Assembly: GCF_000185905.1 (NCBI RefSeq) | Contig: NC_014923.1 | Coordinates: 62,001-126,000, forward strand | Reading direction: 5' to 3' | Origin: Mesorhizobium ciceri biovar biserrulae WSM1271 | GTDB lineage: Bacteria; Pseudomonadota; Alphaproteobacteria; Rhizobiales; Rhizobiaceae | Length of the DNA stretch: 64,000 nucleotides | In this document: piece after piece, positions 7,930 through 17,369 of the stretch | Layout: the number at the start of each line of letters is the position of its first letter | How positions within the stretch are numbered: position 1 is the first letter of the stretch | Notes under the pieces: model-generated | What the model was told of the DNA's origin: nothing | The model's database searches: none | What the model saw: only the letters and a program-made list of their open reading frames with translations | Translations under genes and position numbers: made by a program

Positions 7930-9797
7930 TGGCGGCCCTTGCCCGCCGCGACTTTCTCGCCCTGGGCAGTGCCGCGGCAGCCGCTGCCCTGTTGCCGGGC
8001 CGGGCCTTCGCCGGCATTGCGACCGGCATCAAGCTGCATGGCCTGTCGGCCTTCGGCGACCTCAAGTACAAGCCCGATTTCGCGCATTTCGACTACGTCA
8101 ATCCGGACGCGCCCAAGGGCGGCCAGATGAATTTCGCGCCGCCGAACGCAACCCTCAATCAGAGCTTCCTGACCTTCAACACGTTGAATTTCCTGGTTTT
8201 GAAGGGGGAGGCGCCGCCGCGCGCCGAACTCTGTTTCGATTCGCTGATGACAAGCGCGCTCGATGAGCCGGATGCAGTCTATGGCCTGCTTGCCGAAACC
8301 GTTACCCTGTCGCCGGACCGCAACGGTTTCCGCTTCGTGCTGCGACCGCAAGCGCGTTTCCACGACGGCTCGCCGCTGACCGCGCAAGACGTTGTCTTTG
8401 CGCTGAAGCTCTATAAGGACAAGGGCCATCCGAACCTTTCCCAGGCGTTGCGGTACATGACCGACGTGGTTGCGGTCGATCCCACCACCGTCGATCTCAC
8501 CCTCAACGGCAAGCAGTCGGCGCAAAACGTCCTTGCGATCGTGGGGATGCCTATCGTCTCCAAGGCCTTTTACACGGCCAATGATTTCGATGCTTCGACC
8601 ATGACGCCGCCGCTTGGCTCGGGACCCTACAAGATTGGACGCGTGGCGGCCGGACAGACGGTCGAATATGACCGCGTCGCCGACTATTGGGGCCGCGATC
8701 TCCCGGTGAACCGCGGCCTCTACAATTTCGACCGCATCCGCATCGACTTCTATCTTGACCGGCAGGCGGCATTCGAGGCCTTCAAGAAAGGCGACACGCA
8801 TTTTCGCGAGGAATTCACCTCACGGGTATGGGCGACCGGATACGACTTTCCGGCGCTGAAGGACGGCAAGGTCCTCAAACGGGAATTTCCCGGCGAGAAG
8901 ACGCCAGACATGCAGAGCGTCGCGCTGAACCAGCGTCGTCCGCAATTCCGCGATGAGCGGGTGCGGCGGGCGATCGCCAGATGTTTCGATTTCGAATGGA
9001 TGAAGCGGGCCTTGTTTTACGGCTCCTACGAGCGTTCTCAATCGAACTTCGAACGATCGGATTACAAGGCCGAAGGCCTGCCCTCGCCTGACGAATTGGC
9101 CCTGCTGGAGCCATTCCGGGCCGAGTTGCCGCCAGAGGTTTTCGGTGAAGCGGTAACACAGCCCCTGTCCGACGGTTCGGGCCATGACCGCAAGCTGCTG
9201 GGCGAGGCTTCGAGATTGCTTGTGCAAGCCGGCTGGAAGCGCGACGGCAGTTTCGTCGTCAATGACAAGGGTGAGCCGCTGCGGGTCGAAATGCTGGCGG
9301 AGGACGATGGCATCGTTCGTATCTACACCCCGTGGTCGGAGAATATGAAGGCGATCGGGATCGACGCATCGATCCGGCAAATCGATTCGGCGCAGTATGA
9401 GCAGCGGCACAGCAATTACGACTTCGATCTTGCCTTGCTGCATTGGTCGATCGGGGCGACGCCGACTGACGACAGCCTGCAGATGCTCTATGATTCCCGC
9501 ATGGCGAAAATCCCGGGGCAACGCAACTATCCGGGCACCGAAAGCAAGGCCATCGACGCCCTGATCGCGGCAGCAGCCAAGGCGAAAGACCGTATAGAAC
9601 TCGTCACGGCGCTCAGAGCGCTCGACCGGGTCTTGCGCGCGCGGCTGGACTGGATTCCAACATACTATCTGGCGAATCACCGCGTCGCCTATTGGGACAT
9701 GTTCGGCTTTGTCGAACAGAAGCCCGATTTCGGCTTTCCGGTCGAGACGCTGTGGTGGTTCGATAAGGGCAAGGCGGCAAGAATTGGCAAAGGCTGA
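7929..9797 (+). CDS. yejA: Extracellular solute-binding protein, YejA-like (second copy)
   Basis: 622-residue paralogue of the preceding protein, sharing DYVNPDAPKGGQMNF, ARFHDGSPLTAQDVVFALK and the C-terminal YWDMFGF layout, but clearly diverged. Unlike copy one, its N-terminus MAALARRDFLALGSAAAA has the twin-Arg pattern (RRDFLAL) of a Tat signal, so it is probably exported folded. The start codon overlaps the upstream stop by one base. Two binding proteins with one permease/ATPase set usually widen the range of peptides imported. Confidence 0.88.
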   Translation: MAALARRDFLALGSAAAAAALLPGRAFAGIATGIKLHGLSAFGDLKYKPDFAHFDYVNPDAPKGGQMNFAPPNATLNQSFLTFNTLNFLVLKGEAPPRAELCFDSLMTSALDEPDAVYGLLAETVTLSPDRNGFRFVLRPQARFHDGSPLTAQDVVFALKLYKDKGHPNLSQALRYMTDVVAVDPTTVDLTLNGKQSAQNVLAIVGMPIVSKAFYTANDFDASTMTPPLGSGPYKIGRVAAGQTVEYDRVADYWGRDLPVNRGLYNFDRIRIDFYLDRQAAFEAFKKGDTHFREEFTSRVWATGYDFPALKDGKVLKREFPGEKTPDMQSVALNQRRPQFRDERVRRAIARCFDFEWMKRALFYGSYERSQSNFERSDYKAEGLPSPDELALLEPFRAELPPEVFGEAVTQPLSDGSGHDRKLLGEASRLLVQAGWKRDGSFVVNDKGEPLRVEMLAEDDGIVRIYTPWSENMKAIGIDASIRQIDSAQYEQRHSNYDFDLALLHWSIGATPTDDSLQMLYDSRMAKIPGQRNYPGTESKAIDALIAAAAKAKDRIELVTALRALDRVLRARLDWIPTYYLANHRVAYWDMFGFVEQKPDFGFPVETLWWFDKGKAARIGKG

Positions 9798-9827
9798 GAT
9801 GTTCGCTCAACGAGGGCAGAAGGCCTG

Positions 9828-10925
9828 ATGGGCGCCTATATCCTGCGCCGCATCCTGTTGATGATCCCGACGCTGTTCGGCATCATGGCGATATCCTTCG
9901 CCGTCATCCAGTTCGCCCCCGGCGGTCCGGTCGAACAGGTCATCGCCCGGCTGACCAATCAGGGCGGCAGCGACCGCCTCGGCGGTGGTGGCGGCGACGC
10001 GGGTGCCGGCGGCAATTTCGATGCCGCCGGTGACGTCAGCTCGAAATATCGCGGTGCGCAGGGGCTCGATCCGGAATTCATCAAGAAGCTGGAAAAGCAG
10101 TTCGGCTTCGACAAGCCGCCGCTCGAGCGCTTCGGCATGATGCTGTGGAACTATGCCCGCTTCGATTTCGGCGACAGCTATTTCCGCGACATTTCGGTGC
10201 TCGACCTGATCCTGGAAAAAATGCCGGTGTCGATCTCGATCGGGCTGTGGATCACGCTGTTGTCCTATTTGATCTCGATCCCGCTCGGCATCCGCAAGGC
10301 TGTCAAGGACGGCACTCCCTTCGACGTCTGGACCAGCGGCGTCGTCATTGTCGGCTATGCCATTCCGGGCTTCCTGTTCGGCATCATGCTGATGGTGCTG
10401 TTTGCCGGCGGGTCTTTCTGGGACTGGTTTCCGTTGCGCGGCCTCACCTCGGACAATTGGGATCAATTGTCGTGGTGGGGAAAGATCGTCGACTATTTCT
10501 GGCACATGACATTGCCGCTGACCGCGCTGGTGCTGTCGGCCTTCGCCACCACGACGCTGCTGACCAAGAACTCGTTCCTCGAAGAAATCCGCAAACAGTA
10601 TGTGGTGACGGCGCGGGCCAAGGGTCTGTCGGAACGGCAGGTGCTCTACGGCCACGTCTTCCGCAACGCCATGCTGATCGTCATCGCCGGGTTTCCCGGC
10701 GCCTTCATCTCGGCCTTCTTCACCGGCTCGCTGCTGATCGAGAACATCTTCTCCCTCGATGGCCTCGGTCTGCTCGGCTTCCGGTCGGTGGTCGAGCGCG
10801 ACTATCCGGTGGTGTTCGCCAATCTCTACATCTTCTCGCTGCTCGGGCTGTTCGTCGGGCTCTTGTCCGACCTGCTCTACACCTGGGTCGATCCGCGCAT
10901 CGATTTCGAGCGGAGAGACGTCTGA
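9828..10925 (+). CDS. yejB: Microcin C/oligopeptide ABC transporter permease, YejB type
   Basis: 365-residue inner-membrane permease of the DppB/OppB family. The N-terminus [19 protein letters not shown] is typical of YejB, followed by a large periplasmic insertion rich in Gly ([17 protein letters not shown]), then further membrane helices. The cytoplasmic EAA-type loop is near [23 protein letters not shown], which docks to the ATPase. Its stop overlaps the start of the next permease (TGATG), indicating coupled translation. Confidence 0.93.
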   Translation: MGAYILRRILLMIPTLFGIMAISFAVIQFAPGGPVEQVIARLTNQGGSDRLGGGGGDAGAGGNFDAAGDVSSKYRGAQGLDPEFIKKLEKQFGFDKPPLERFGMMLWNYARFDFGDSYFRDISVLDLILEKMPVSISIGLWITLLSYLISIPLGIRKAVKDGTPFDVWTSGVVIVGYAIPGFLFGIMLMVLFAGGSFWDWFPLRGLTSDNWDQLSWWGKIVDYFWHMTLPLTALVLSAFATTTLLTKNSFLEEIRKQYVVTARAKGLSERQVLYGHVFRNAMLIVIAGFPGAFISAFFTGSLLIENIFSLDGLGLLGFRSVVERDYPVVFANLYIFSLLGLFVGLLSDLLYTWVDPRIDFERRDV

Positions 10926-12070
10926 TGTCGGAGGCTACAGTCCCCGTCGACGCGGCACCCGCGCGGATCAAGCGGCCGTTTCTGTCGCCGCTCAACAAGC
11001 GCCGCCTGCAGAACTTCAAAGCCAACCGCCGCGGCTACTGGTCGCTGTGGATCTTCCTCGTCCTGTTCGTGCTGTCGCTGTTTTCCGAGTTCATCGCCAA
11101 CGACAAGCCGATCATCGCTTCCTACAAGGGCGAAATCCTGTTTCCGGTGTTGGTCGCCTACCCCGAGGAAAAATTCGGCGGCTTCTATGCCGTCACCGAC
11201 TATCGCGATCCGGTCATCCAGGACGAGATCAACGCCAATGGCTGGATGATCTGGCCGCCGGTGCGCTACTCCTATCAGACGGTCAACAACGCTATTCCCG
11301 AAGCAGCACCGGCCAGGCCGTCGTGGCAGTATGACGCCAAGACACGCTGCAACCAGTATCCGCAGGGTGCTGCCGACCCCGCCTGCATCGTCGGCAACTG
11401 GAATTGGCTCGGCACCGACGACCAGGCGCGCGACGTGCTGGCGCGCGTCATCTACGGCTTCCGCATTTCGGTGCTGTTCGGCCTGATCCTGACCGCCGGC
11501 TCCGCCTTGATCGGCGTCGCGGCCGGCGCCGTGCAAGGCTATTTCGGCGGCTGGACGGATCTCTTGTTCCAGCGTTTCATCGAGATCTGGTCCGCCATCC
11601 CGGTGCTCTATCTCCTGCTCATCGTCGCCGCCATCCTGCCGCCGGGCTTCTTCATCCTGCTCGGCCTGATGCTGCTGTTTTCCTGGGTGGCGCTGGTCGG
11701 CGTGGTGCGGGCCGAGTTCCTGCGCGCCCGCAATTTCGAATATGTCAACGCGGCCCGGGCGCTCGGCGTGCCCAACCGCACCATCATGTTCCGGCACCTG
11801 TTGCCCAACGCCATGGTGGCGACACTGACCTTCATGCCCTTCCTGCTCTCGGGCTCGATCTCGACGCTGACCTCGCTCGACTATCTCGGTTTTGGCCTGC
11901 CGCCCGGCTCCGCCTCGCTTGGCGAGCTGCTGAAGCAGGCGCAGCGCAACCTCAATGCGCCGTGGCTCGGCATTTCCGGCTTCGTCGTCATCTCGCTGAT
12001 GCTGTCGCTGCTGGTCTTCGTCGGCGAGGCGACGCGCGACGCCTTCGATCCGCGCAAGACGTTCCGATGA
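10925..12070 (+). CDS. yejE: Microcin C/oligopeptide ABC transporter permease, YejE type
   Basis: 381-residue permease of the DppC/OppC family. An N-terminal cytoplasmic stretch with RRLQNFKANRRGYWSLWIF precedes the first helix; a long periplasmic loop with WNWLGTDDQARDVLARVIYG follows, then the core helices and the EAA loop YVNAARALGVPNRTIMFRHLLPNA. YejE proteins share this long first loop. The start codon overlaps the yejB stop by one base and the stop overlaps the yejF start by four. Confidence 0.93.
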   Translation: MSEATVPVDAAPARIKRPFLSPLNKRRLQNFKANRRGYWSLWIFLVLFVLSLFSEFIANDKPIIASYKGEILFPVLVAYPEEKFGGFYAVTDYRDPVIQDEINANGWMIWPPVRYSYQTVNNAIPEAAPARPSWQYDAKTRCNQYPQGAADPACIVGNWNWLGTDDQARDVLARVIYGFRISVLFGLILTAGSALIGVAAGAVQGYFGGWTDLLFQRFIEIWSAIPVLYLLLIVAAILPPGFFILLGLMLLFSWVALVGVVRAEFLRARNFEYVNAARALGVPNRTIMFRHLLPNAMVATLTFMPFLLSGSISTLTSLDYLGFGLPPGSASLGELLKQAQRNLNAPWLGISGFVVISLMLSLLVFVGEATRDAFDPRKTFR

Positions 12071-13698
12071 GCGAAGCCCCCTTGCTCAGCGTACAGGACC
12101 TCAGCGTCGCCTTCAGCCAGGGCGGCGGCCAGTCGACGGCGGTCGACCACATCTCGTTCGACATCGCCAAGGGCGAGACGGTGGCGCTGGTCGGCGAATC
12201 CGGCTCCGGCAAATCGGTCTCGGCGCTTTCGGTGCTGAAGCTTTTGCCCTATCCAAGCGCCAGCCACCCCTCGGGAAAGATCGTGTTCCAGGGCAACGAC
12301 CTGCTGGCGATGGGCGAGAAGCAGTTGCGGCAGGTGCGCGGCAACAAGATCACCATGATCTTCCAGGAGCCGATGACCTCGCTCAATCCGCTGCACACGA
12401 TCGAGCATCAAATCGTCGAGATCCTGAAGCTGCACCAAGGCATGGCCGACCGCCCCGCCAAGGAGCGCACGCTGGCCCTGCTCAACGAGGTTGGCATCCG
12501 CGATCCGCACAAGCGCCTCGATGCCTATCCACACCAGTTGTCCGGGGGCCAGCGCCAGCGCGTGATGATCGCCATGGCGCTGGCCAACGAGCCCGAACTT
12601 CTGATCGCCGACGAGCCGACGACGGCGCTCGACGTCACCGTTCAGGCGCAGATCCTCGAACTGCTGGCCGGCTTGAAGAGCCGCAAGGGCATGTCGATGC
12701 TGTTCATCACCCATGATCTCGGCATCGTGCGCAAGATTGCCGACCGCGTCTGCGTGATGACCAAGGGCAAGATCGTCGAGACCGGCCCGACCAAGGAGAT
12801 CTTCGCCAATCCGCAGCATGCCTACACAAGGCATCTGCTGGCGGCCGAGCCGAAGGGCAAGCCGCCGGCCGCCAATGCCGACGCCAAGCCGGTCATGACC
12901 GGCAAGGACATAAAGGTCTGGTTCCCGATCAAGCAGGGCTTCTTCCGCCGCACCGTCGACAATGTGAAGGCAGTGGACGGCATCGATGTCACCGTGCGCG
13001 CCGGCCAGACGCTCGGCGTGGTCGGCGAATCCGGCTCCGGCAAGACGACGCTCGGCTTGGCGCTGGCGCGCATGATCTCGTCGACCGGCATGATCCAGTT
13101 CAACGGTCGCGACATCAACCAGCTGTCCTTCAATGCAATGCGGCCGCTCAGGCGCGAATTGCAGATCGTCTTCCAGGATCCGTTCGGCTCGCTCAGCCCG
13201 CGCATGTCGATCGCCGAGATCATCGAGGAAGGCCTCAAGATCCACGAGCCGAAGCTGTCGCCCGACGAGCGCGACGACAAGGTGGCCGCCGTGCTGAAGG
13301 AGGTTGGGCTCGATCCGGCGACCCGCAACCGCTACCCGCACGAGTTTTCCGGTGGCCAGCGCCAGCGCGTTGCCATCGCACGCGCCATGGTGCTCAACCC
13401 GCGCTTCGTCATGCTGGACGAGCCGACATCGGCACTCGACATGAGCGTGCAGGCGCAGGTCGTCGACCTGCTGCGCAGCCTGCAGGCCAAGCACGACCTC
13501 GCCTATCTCTTCATCAGCCATGATTTGAAAGTCATCCGCGCGCTCGCCAACGACGTCATCGTCATGCGCAATGGCAGGATCGTCGAAGCCGGCCCTTCCC
13601 AGCAGATTTTTGAAAATCCGCAAACCGACTATACTCGGGCGCTGATCTCGGCCGCCTTCAAGATCGAGACGGCACCGGTCGGCATCGTCAGCGAGTGA
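12067..13698 (+). CDS. yejF: Microcin C/oligopeptide ABC transporter ATPase, YejF type (two ABC domains)
   Basis: 543-residue ATPase with two complete nucleotide-binding domains in one chain. Each has Walker A GESGSGK (residues about 43 and 320), signature LSGGQRQR or FSGGQRQR, and Walker [10 protein letters not shown] or VMLDEPTS. Each half ends with the HAYTRHLL or TDYTRALI element typical of oligopeptide ATPases. The fused form is what distinguishes YejF from DppD plus DppF. ATGA overlap with yejE supports one polycistronic message from 6052 to 13698. Confidence 0.94.
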   Translation: MSEAPLLSVQDLSVAFSQGGGQSTAVDHISFDIAKGETVALVGESGSGKSVSALSVLKLLPYPSASHPSGKIVFQGNDLLAMGEKQLRQVRGNKITMIFQEPMTSLNPLHTIEHQIVEILKLHQGMADRPAKERTLALLNEVGIRDPHKRLDAYPHQLSGGQRQRVMIAMALANEPELLIADEPTTALDVTVQAQILELLAGLKSRKGMSMLFITHDLGIVRKIADRVCVMTKGKIVETGPTKEIFANPQHAYTRHLLAAEPKGKPPAANADAKPVMTGKDIKVWFPIKQGFFRRTVDNVKAVDGIDVTVRAGQTLGVVGESGSGKTTLGLALARMISSTGMIQFNGRDINQLSFNAMRPLRRELQIVFQDPFGSLSPRMSIAEIIEEGLKIHEPKLSPDERDDKVAAVLKEVGLDPATRNRYPHEFSGGQRQRVAIARAMVLNPRFVMLDEPTSALDMSVQAQVVDLLRSLQAKHDLAYLFISHDLKVIRALANDVIVMRNGRIVEAGPSQQIFENPQTDYTRALISAAFKIETAPVGIVSE

Positions 13699-13727
13699 TT
13701 TGCGTAAAGAGGGACTAAAGGACCGCA

Positions 13728-14669
13728 ATGGAAAAAGGCCGCATCCTGCTTGCCGTCACCGGCTTTCATCCGCAGCGCTGGCGCGACCTGCTGTCGGCCG
13801 AACGCGAGGTGGTGCTGGAGCCGGACGGCGCCAGCGACCCCTCGATCACCTATGCCGTTGTATGGAAGCAGAAGCCGAACATCCTGGCGTCGCTGCCCAA
13901 TCTGCGCGCCATCTTCTCGATCGGCGCCGGCGTCGACCATATCTTCGCCGATCCCGGCCTGCCCGACGTGCCGATCGTCAAAATCGTTGCCGACAACCTC
14001 ACCCAGTACATGACGGAATATGTCGTCTGGCGGGTGCTCGACCATCACCGCCAGGGCCTGCTCTACCGGTCGCAGCAGTCGAAGAAGATCTGGCATGAGC
14101 CGCAGCAGAGGCCTGCCGGTGACATTTCGGTCGGCATCATGGGCCTCGGCAGTCTCGGCCGCGCCGCGGCCTCGGTGCTGCTCTCGCTCGGCTTTGCCGT
14201 CAATGGCTGGTCGCGCACCGACAAGGCCATGCAAGGCGTCGCGACCTATTCCGGCGAAGCTGGATTGATCCCCTTCCTCAAGGCAACCGACATCCTGGTG
14301 GTGCTTCTGCCGCTGACGCCGGAGACCAAGGGCATCATCAACTACGGCGTGCTGAAGGAGCTGCGGAAACGCAACGGCCTCGGCGGCTCGGTGCTGATCA
14401 ATGCCGGGCGTGGCCGCCTGCAGAAGGATGCCGACATTTTGCGGGCGCTGGATGACGGCACGTTGAAGGAGGCAAGCCTCGACGTGTTCGAGGTCGAACC
14501 GCTGCCGAAGACCAGTCCGCTGTGGGGGCATCCGAAAGTGTTCGTGACGCCACATGCGGCGGCGACCTCCGATCCGGTGCATCTGGCGCCGATCATGCTG
14601 CGCCAGATGGACGCCTTCGAACGCGGCGAAAAGCTCGACAATCTGGTGGACCGCAAGGCGGGGTACTAG
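13728..14669 (+). CDS. ghrA: Glyoxylate/hydroxypyruvate reductase A
   Basis: 313-residue member of the D-2-hydroxyacid dehydrogenase superfamily, GhrA branch, reducing glyoxylate to glycolate and hydroxypyruvate to glycerate with NADPH. The Rossmann motif is VGIMGLGSLGRAAA near residue 137. The catalytic set appears as Arg in INAGRGRL, Glu in DVFEVEPLP and His in VTPHAAA. It follows yejF by 29 bases and may be read through from the yej operon. Length matches the family. Confidence 0.9.
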   Translation: MEKGRILLAVTGFHPQRWRDLLSAEREVVLEPDGASDPSITYAVVWKQKPNILASLPNLRAIFSIGAGVDHIFADPGLPDVPIVKIVADNLTQYMTEYVVWRVLDHHRQGLLYRSQQSKKIWHEPQQRPAGDISVGIMGLGSLGRAAASVLLSLGFAVNGWSRTDKAMQGVATYSGEAGLIPFLKATDILVVLLPLTPETKGIINYGVLKELRKRNGLGGSVLINAGRGRLQKDADILRALDDGTLKEASLDVFEVEPLPKTSPLWGHPKVFVTPHAAATSDPVHLAPIMLRQMDAFERGEKLDNLVDRKAGY

Positions 14670-15032
14670 CTAGCCAGGCAGAGCGATCTTCTTCTGCTTC
14701 TCCGGCTGGCCGCAGTCGCGTCGGTCGATCGACCGGTTCATGGCATCGATCTCACCGCTCGCCTTGTCGGTATCGCGCTTGGCCTTGGAGCGCATGTCCG
14801 GCGTGAACGGGCCGAAGCCCATCGCCGGATTGGAGAAGGCCGGCTTGGCCTTGATCGGCAGGTTGTATTGCTGCGCCAAGCCATTGCGCTGCGCCAGCAA
14901 CTGGTCGCACGGCACGTTGTCATATTGCAGGGACGACTGGATGTTCGCATCCTGCTGTTCCGACATCGAAGTGCCACCGACACAGCCGGCGGTCAGCAGG
15001 CAAGAGGCCAAGATCATCATGTTCCAGCGCAT
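14670..15032 (-). CDS. Small lipoprotein of unknown function
   Basis: 120-residue exported protein with a lipoprotein signal: a short hydrophobic run (MMILASCLLTAGC) ending in lipobox LTAGC, Cys near residue 17. The rest is hydrophilic, with a predicted helical segment QLLAQRNGLAQQYNLP and a Lys-rich end. No catalytic motif is visible. AGGAGGAG stands about 9 bases before the ATG. It ends immediately beside the ghrA stop on the opposite strand. No family was recognised. Confidence 0.75.
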   Translation of the reverse strand: MRWNMMILASCLLTAGCVGGTSMSEQQDANIQSSLQYDNVPCDQLLAQRNGLAQQYNLPIKAKPAFSNPAMGFGPFTPDMRSKAKRDTDKASGEIDAMNRSIDRRDCGQPEKQKKIALPG

Positions 15033-15180
15033 CGGCTATGCTCCTCCTGATATCCCGCCCTGACGCGAGCAGATGCCAAATATCAGTCGCGCATGCAAAT
15101 CGGACTTTTTCACAGCAGGAATATTTGCGAGGCGGCGAGGCTGCCCCTCCGCAGGCGCGCGGCTGACGGAGCATCAAACG

Positions 15181-15203
15181 AAAAACCCGCCTGTCCGGCG
15201 GGT
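15181..15203 (-). terminator. Rho-independent terminator on the minus strand
   Basis: Read on the minus strand, ACCCGCC and GGCGGGT flank a 5-base loop and are followed by TTTTT. It lies about 115 bases beyond the end of the methyltransferase gene (15319-16248, minus), which it probably serves. It also lies upstream of the lipoprotein gene, so it insulates that promoter. Confidence 0.7.
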
Positions 15204-15318
15204 CACTGGCGCAAATCAGCACCATGGGCGAAAATGTACCATAGCTGAGGGCAGGGTGTCAAGAAAAAATTCCTATCGCACCCGACGAAAAGCTGCCGAC
15301 ACCGCCGACCGGCTGCCG

Positions 15319-16248
15319 TCAGGTCCTTTGTTCAGCTGAGTTCGGAGCCCTGGCCACAACGACCAACCCGTTGACGTGTTCCCCGCGATCCTGCCGGATC
15401 GCGGTTGGTTCCAGTGACAGGACCGAAAACCCGTTGGCGGCCAGCACGTCGAGCACATAGCGTTGCGCATGCGCATAGCGGCGTGACGGCAGCAGCGCGA
15501 AATCGCCATCGCCAGCCAGCGTCTCGACGGAAAACGCGAACAGGCCATCCGTGGCCAGCAGGCCGGCAATCGTCTTCACCACGCCGCCCAGCGCACCGAC
15601 ATAGATGAAAACATCGGCCACCGTCACCAGATCGGCTTTCGGACCGGCATAGGGAAAATCCCGCAGATCGGCCTTGTCGAGGAAATCGTAGACGCCCTTG
15701 GCCCGCGCCTTTCTCAGCATTTTGGCCGAAATGTCATACCCCTCCAGCCGGTCGGCGATCGGCCGCAGCCTCTGCCCCATCAGGCCTGTGCCGCAGCCGA
15801 GATCGAGCGCCAGCGCGAAGCGGCCCGGCCTTGCCGCTCGAATGGCCTGGTCGAGCATCCCAGGCAGGCGGTAACCCAGCCTGCCGACCAGGGACTCGTC
15901 GAAGCTCTCGGCATAATGGTCGAACAAGGTCTCGACGAAGGCGCTGGGGAGCGCATCGACCGCCGGCGCCTTGCCGATCAATTGCAGGTTCAGTGCAGCG
16001 CCTTGACGATCCGATGGATCGAGTTGCAACGACATCGTCCACGCCTGTGCGGCCAGATCCGCCGCGCCCGCCGCCTGCTGCATCTCGCCGAGGCGAAACC
16101 AGCCCATCGCCCATTGCGGCGTTATTTCCAGCGCACCGAGCAGCAATTCCGCCGCCGCCGCATGATCGCCATCAGCGTGCAGCATCTCGGCATAGTCGGC
16201 GCGGCGATCGGCGTTCAAGTCGCCTGACGAGGCCTGAAGCGGTTTCAT
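15319..16248 (-). CDS. SAM-dependent methyltransferase with N-terminal TPR-like region
   Basis: 309-residue protein with two parts. Residues about 15-95 are helical with TPR spacing (YAEMLHADGDHAAAAELLLGAL, then AMGWFRLGEMQQAAG). A class I methyltransferase domain follows: motif I is LALDLGCGTGLMGQRL, with the acidic post-motif LEGYDIS and a DLVTVADVFIYVGAL segment. Similar TPR-methyltransferases occur across rhizobia without a known substrate; the TPR part suggests a protein partner. The family resemblance to ubiquinone/biotin-type methyltransferases gives no firm target. Confidence 0.8.
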   Translation of the reverse strand: MKPLQASSGDLNADRRADYAEMLHADGDHAAAAELLLGALEITPQWAMGWFRLGEMQQAAGAADLAAQAWTMSLQLDPSDRQGAALNLQLIGKAPAVDALPSAFVETLFDHYAESFDESLVGRLGYRLPGMLDQAIRAARPGRFALALDLGCGTGLMGQRLRPIADRLEGYDISAKMLRKARAKGVYDFLDKADLRDFPYAGPKADLVTVADVFIYVGALGGVVKTIAGLLATDGLFAFSVETLAGDGDFALLPSRRYAHAQRYVLDVLAANGFSVLSLEPTAIRQDRGEHVNGLVVVARAPNSAEQRT

Positions 16249-16354
16249 GGCGGCGGGTCCTGCCGGCGGATCGAGCCGGCGGTGCTCTATGCGGGAGTCA
16301 GCAGTGACTTACAACAGGCTTCCCGCCGCGGAATTATATCCTATCTTGGAGACC

Positions 16355-17365
16355 ATGCGCACCAGTGTTCTGCTTCACCCCCGGCCCGAGGGCCTCTATT
16401 GCCCGCCGGGCGATTTCTTCATCGACCCGGTGCGGCCGGTCAACCGGGCACTGATCACGCATGGCCATTCCGACCACGCGCGTTCCGGCCACCGCTCGGT
16501 GCTGGCGACGCAGCAGACGCTCGACATTATGGGGCTGCGCTACGGTGAGGATTTCGCTGGAACAACACAAGCGGCAAGGCTCGGCGAGACGATTGCCCTC
16601 GATGGCGTCAGCGTCAGCTTCCATCCGGCCGGCCATGTGCTGGGCTCGGCGCAGATAGCGGTCGAGCATCAGGGCACGCGCATCGTCGCTTCCGGCGACT
16701 ACAAGCGGCAGAGGGACGCGACCTGCGCGCCATTCGAGCCGATCCCGTGCGATGTGTTCATCACCGAAGCGACGTTCGGCCTGCCGGTGTTTCGCCATCC
16801 CCCGGACACCGAAGAAATCGCCCGCCTGCTGAAATCGGCCGCGCAGTTCCCCGAACGCTCGCATCTGGTCGGCGCCTATGCGCTGGGCAAGGCGCAACGG
16901 GTGATGCGGCTGTTGCGCGACGCCGGCTACGACAGGCCGCTCTACATCCATGGCGCGCTGGCCAAACTCAGTGAGTACTACCAGAGCCAAGGCATCGATC
17001 TCGGCACCCTCGAACCGGCGACCGTCGAAAGCGGCGGCAAGGATGATTTTGCCGGCGCCATCGTCGTCGGCCCGCCTTCGGCCTTCGCGGATCGCTGGGC
17101 GCGGCGGTTTCCCGATCCGATCTCGTGCTTTGCGTCAGGCTGGATGCGCATCCGCCAGCGCGCCAAGCAGGGCGGCGTCGAACTGCCGCTGATCATCTCG
17201 GACCATGCCGACTGGGATGAGCTGACCGCCACCATCAAGGAGACCGGAGCCGAAGAGGTCTGGGTGACGCATGGCCGCGAGGAGGCGCTGGTCCGCTGGT
17301 GCGAGCTCAAAGGCATCGCGGCGCGGCCGCTGCACCTGGTGGGGTACGAGGACGAGGGCGATTGA
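16355..17365 (+). CDS. Ligase-associated DNA exonuclease (metallo-beta-lactamase fold)
   Basis: 336-residue metallo-beta-lactamase/beta-CASP protein related to RNA 3'-end processing nucleases, of the kind found beside bacterial ATP-dependent DNA ligases. The metal-binding motif THGHSDHA is near residue 36; further ligands are HPAGHVLGSAQI, SGDYKRQ, and the C-terminal IISDHADW. Proposed to trim DNA ends before ligation. The start at 16355 is preceded by TTGGAGA and gives MRTSVLLHPRPEG; an upstream in-frame start at 16247 is less likely. The ligase gene starts 5 bases after its stop. Confidence 0.9.
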   Translation: MRTSVLLHPRPEGLYCPPGDFFIDPVRPVNRALITHGHSDHARSGHRSVLATQQTLDIMGLRYGEDFAGTTQAARLGETIALDGVSVSFHPAGHVLGSAQIAVEHQGTRIVASGDYKRQRDATCAPFEPIPCDVFITEATFGLPVFRHPPDTEEIARLLKSAAQFPERSHLVGAYALGKAQRVMRLLRDAGYDRPLYIHGALAKLSEYYQSQGIDLGTLEPATVESGGKDDFAGAIVVGPPSAFADRWARRFPDPISCFASGWMRIRQRAKQGGVELPLIISDHADWDELTATIKETGAEEVWVTHGREEALVRWCELKGIAARPLHLVGYEDEGD

Positions 17366-17369
17366 AGCC

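Noticed and set aside
11881..13728. Minus-strand open frame of 615 codons across yejF
   Set aside because: Shadow of the two-domain ATPase; repetitive Arg/Asp/His/Leu composition and no motif.
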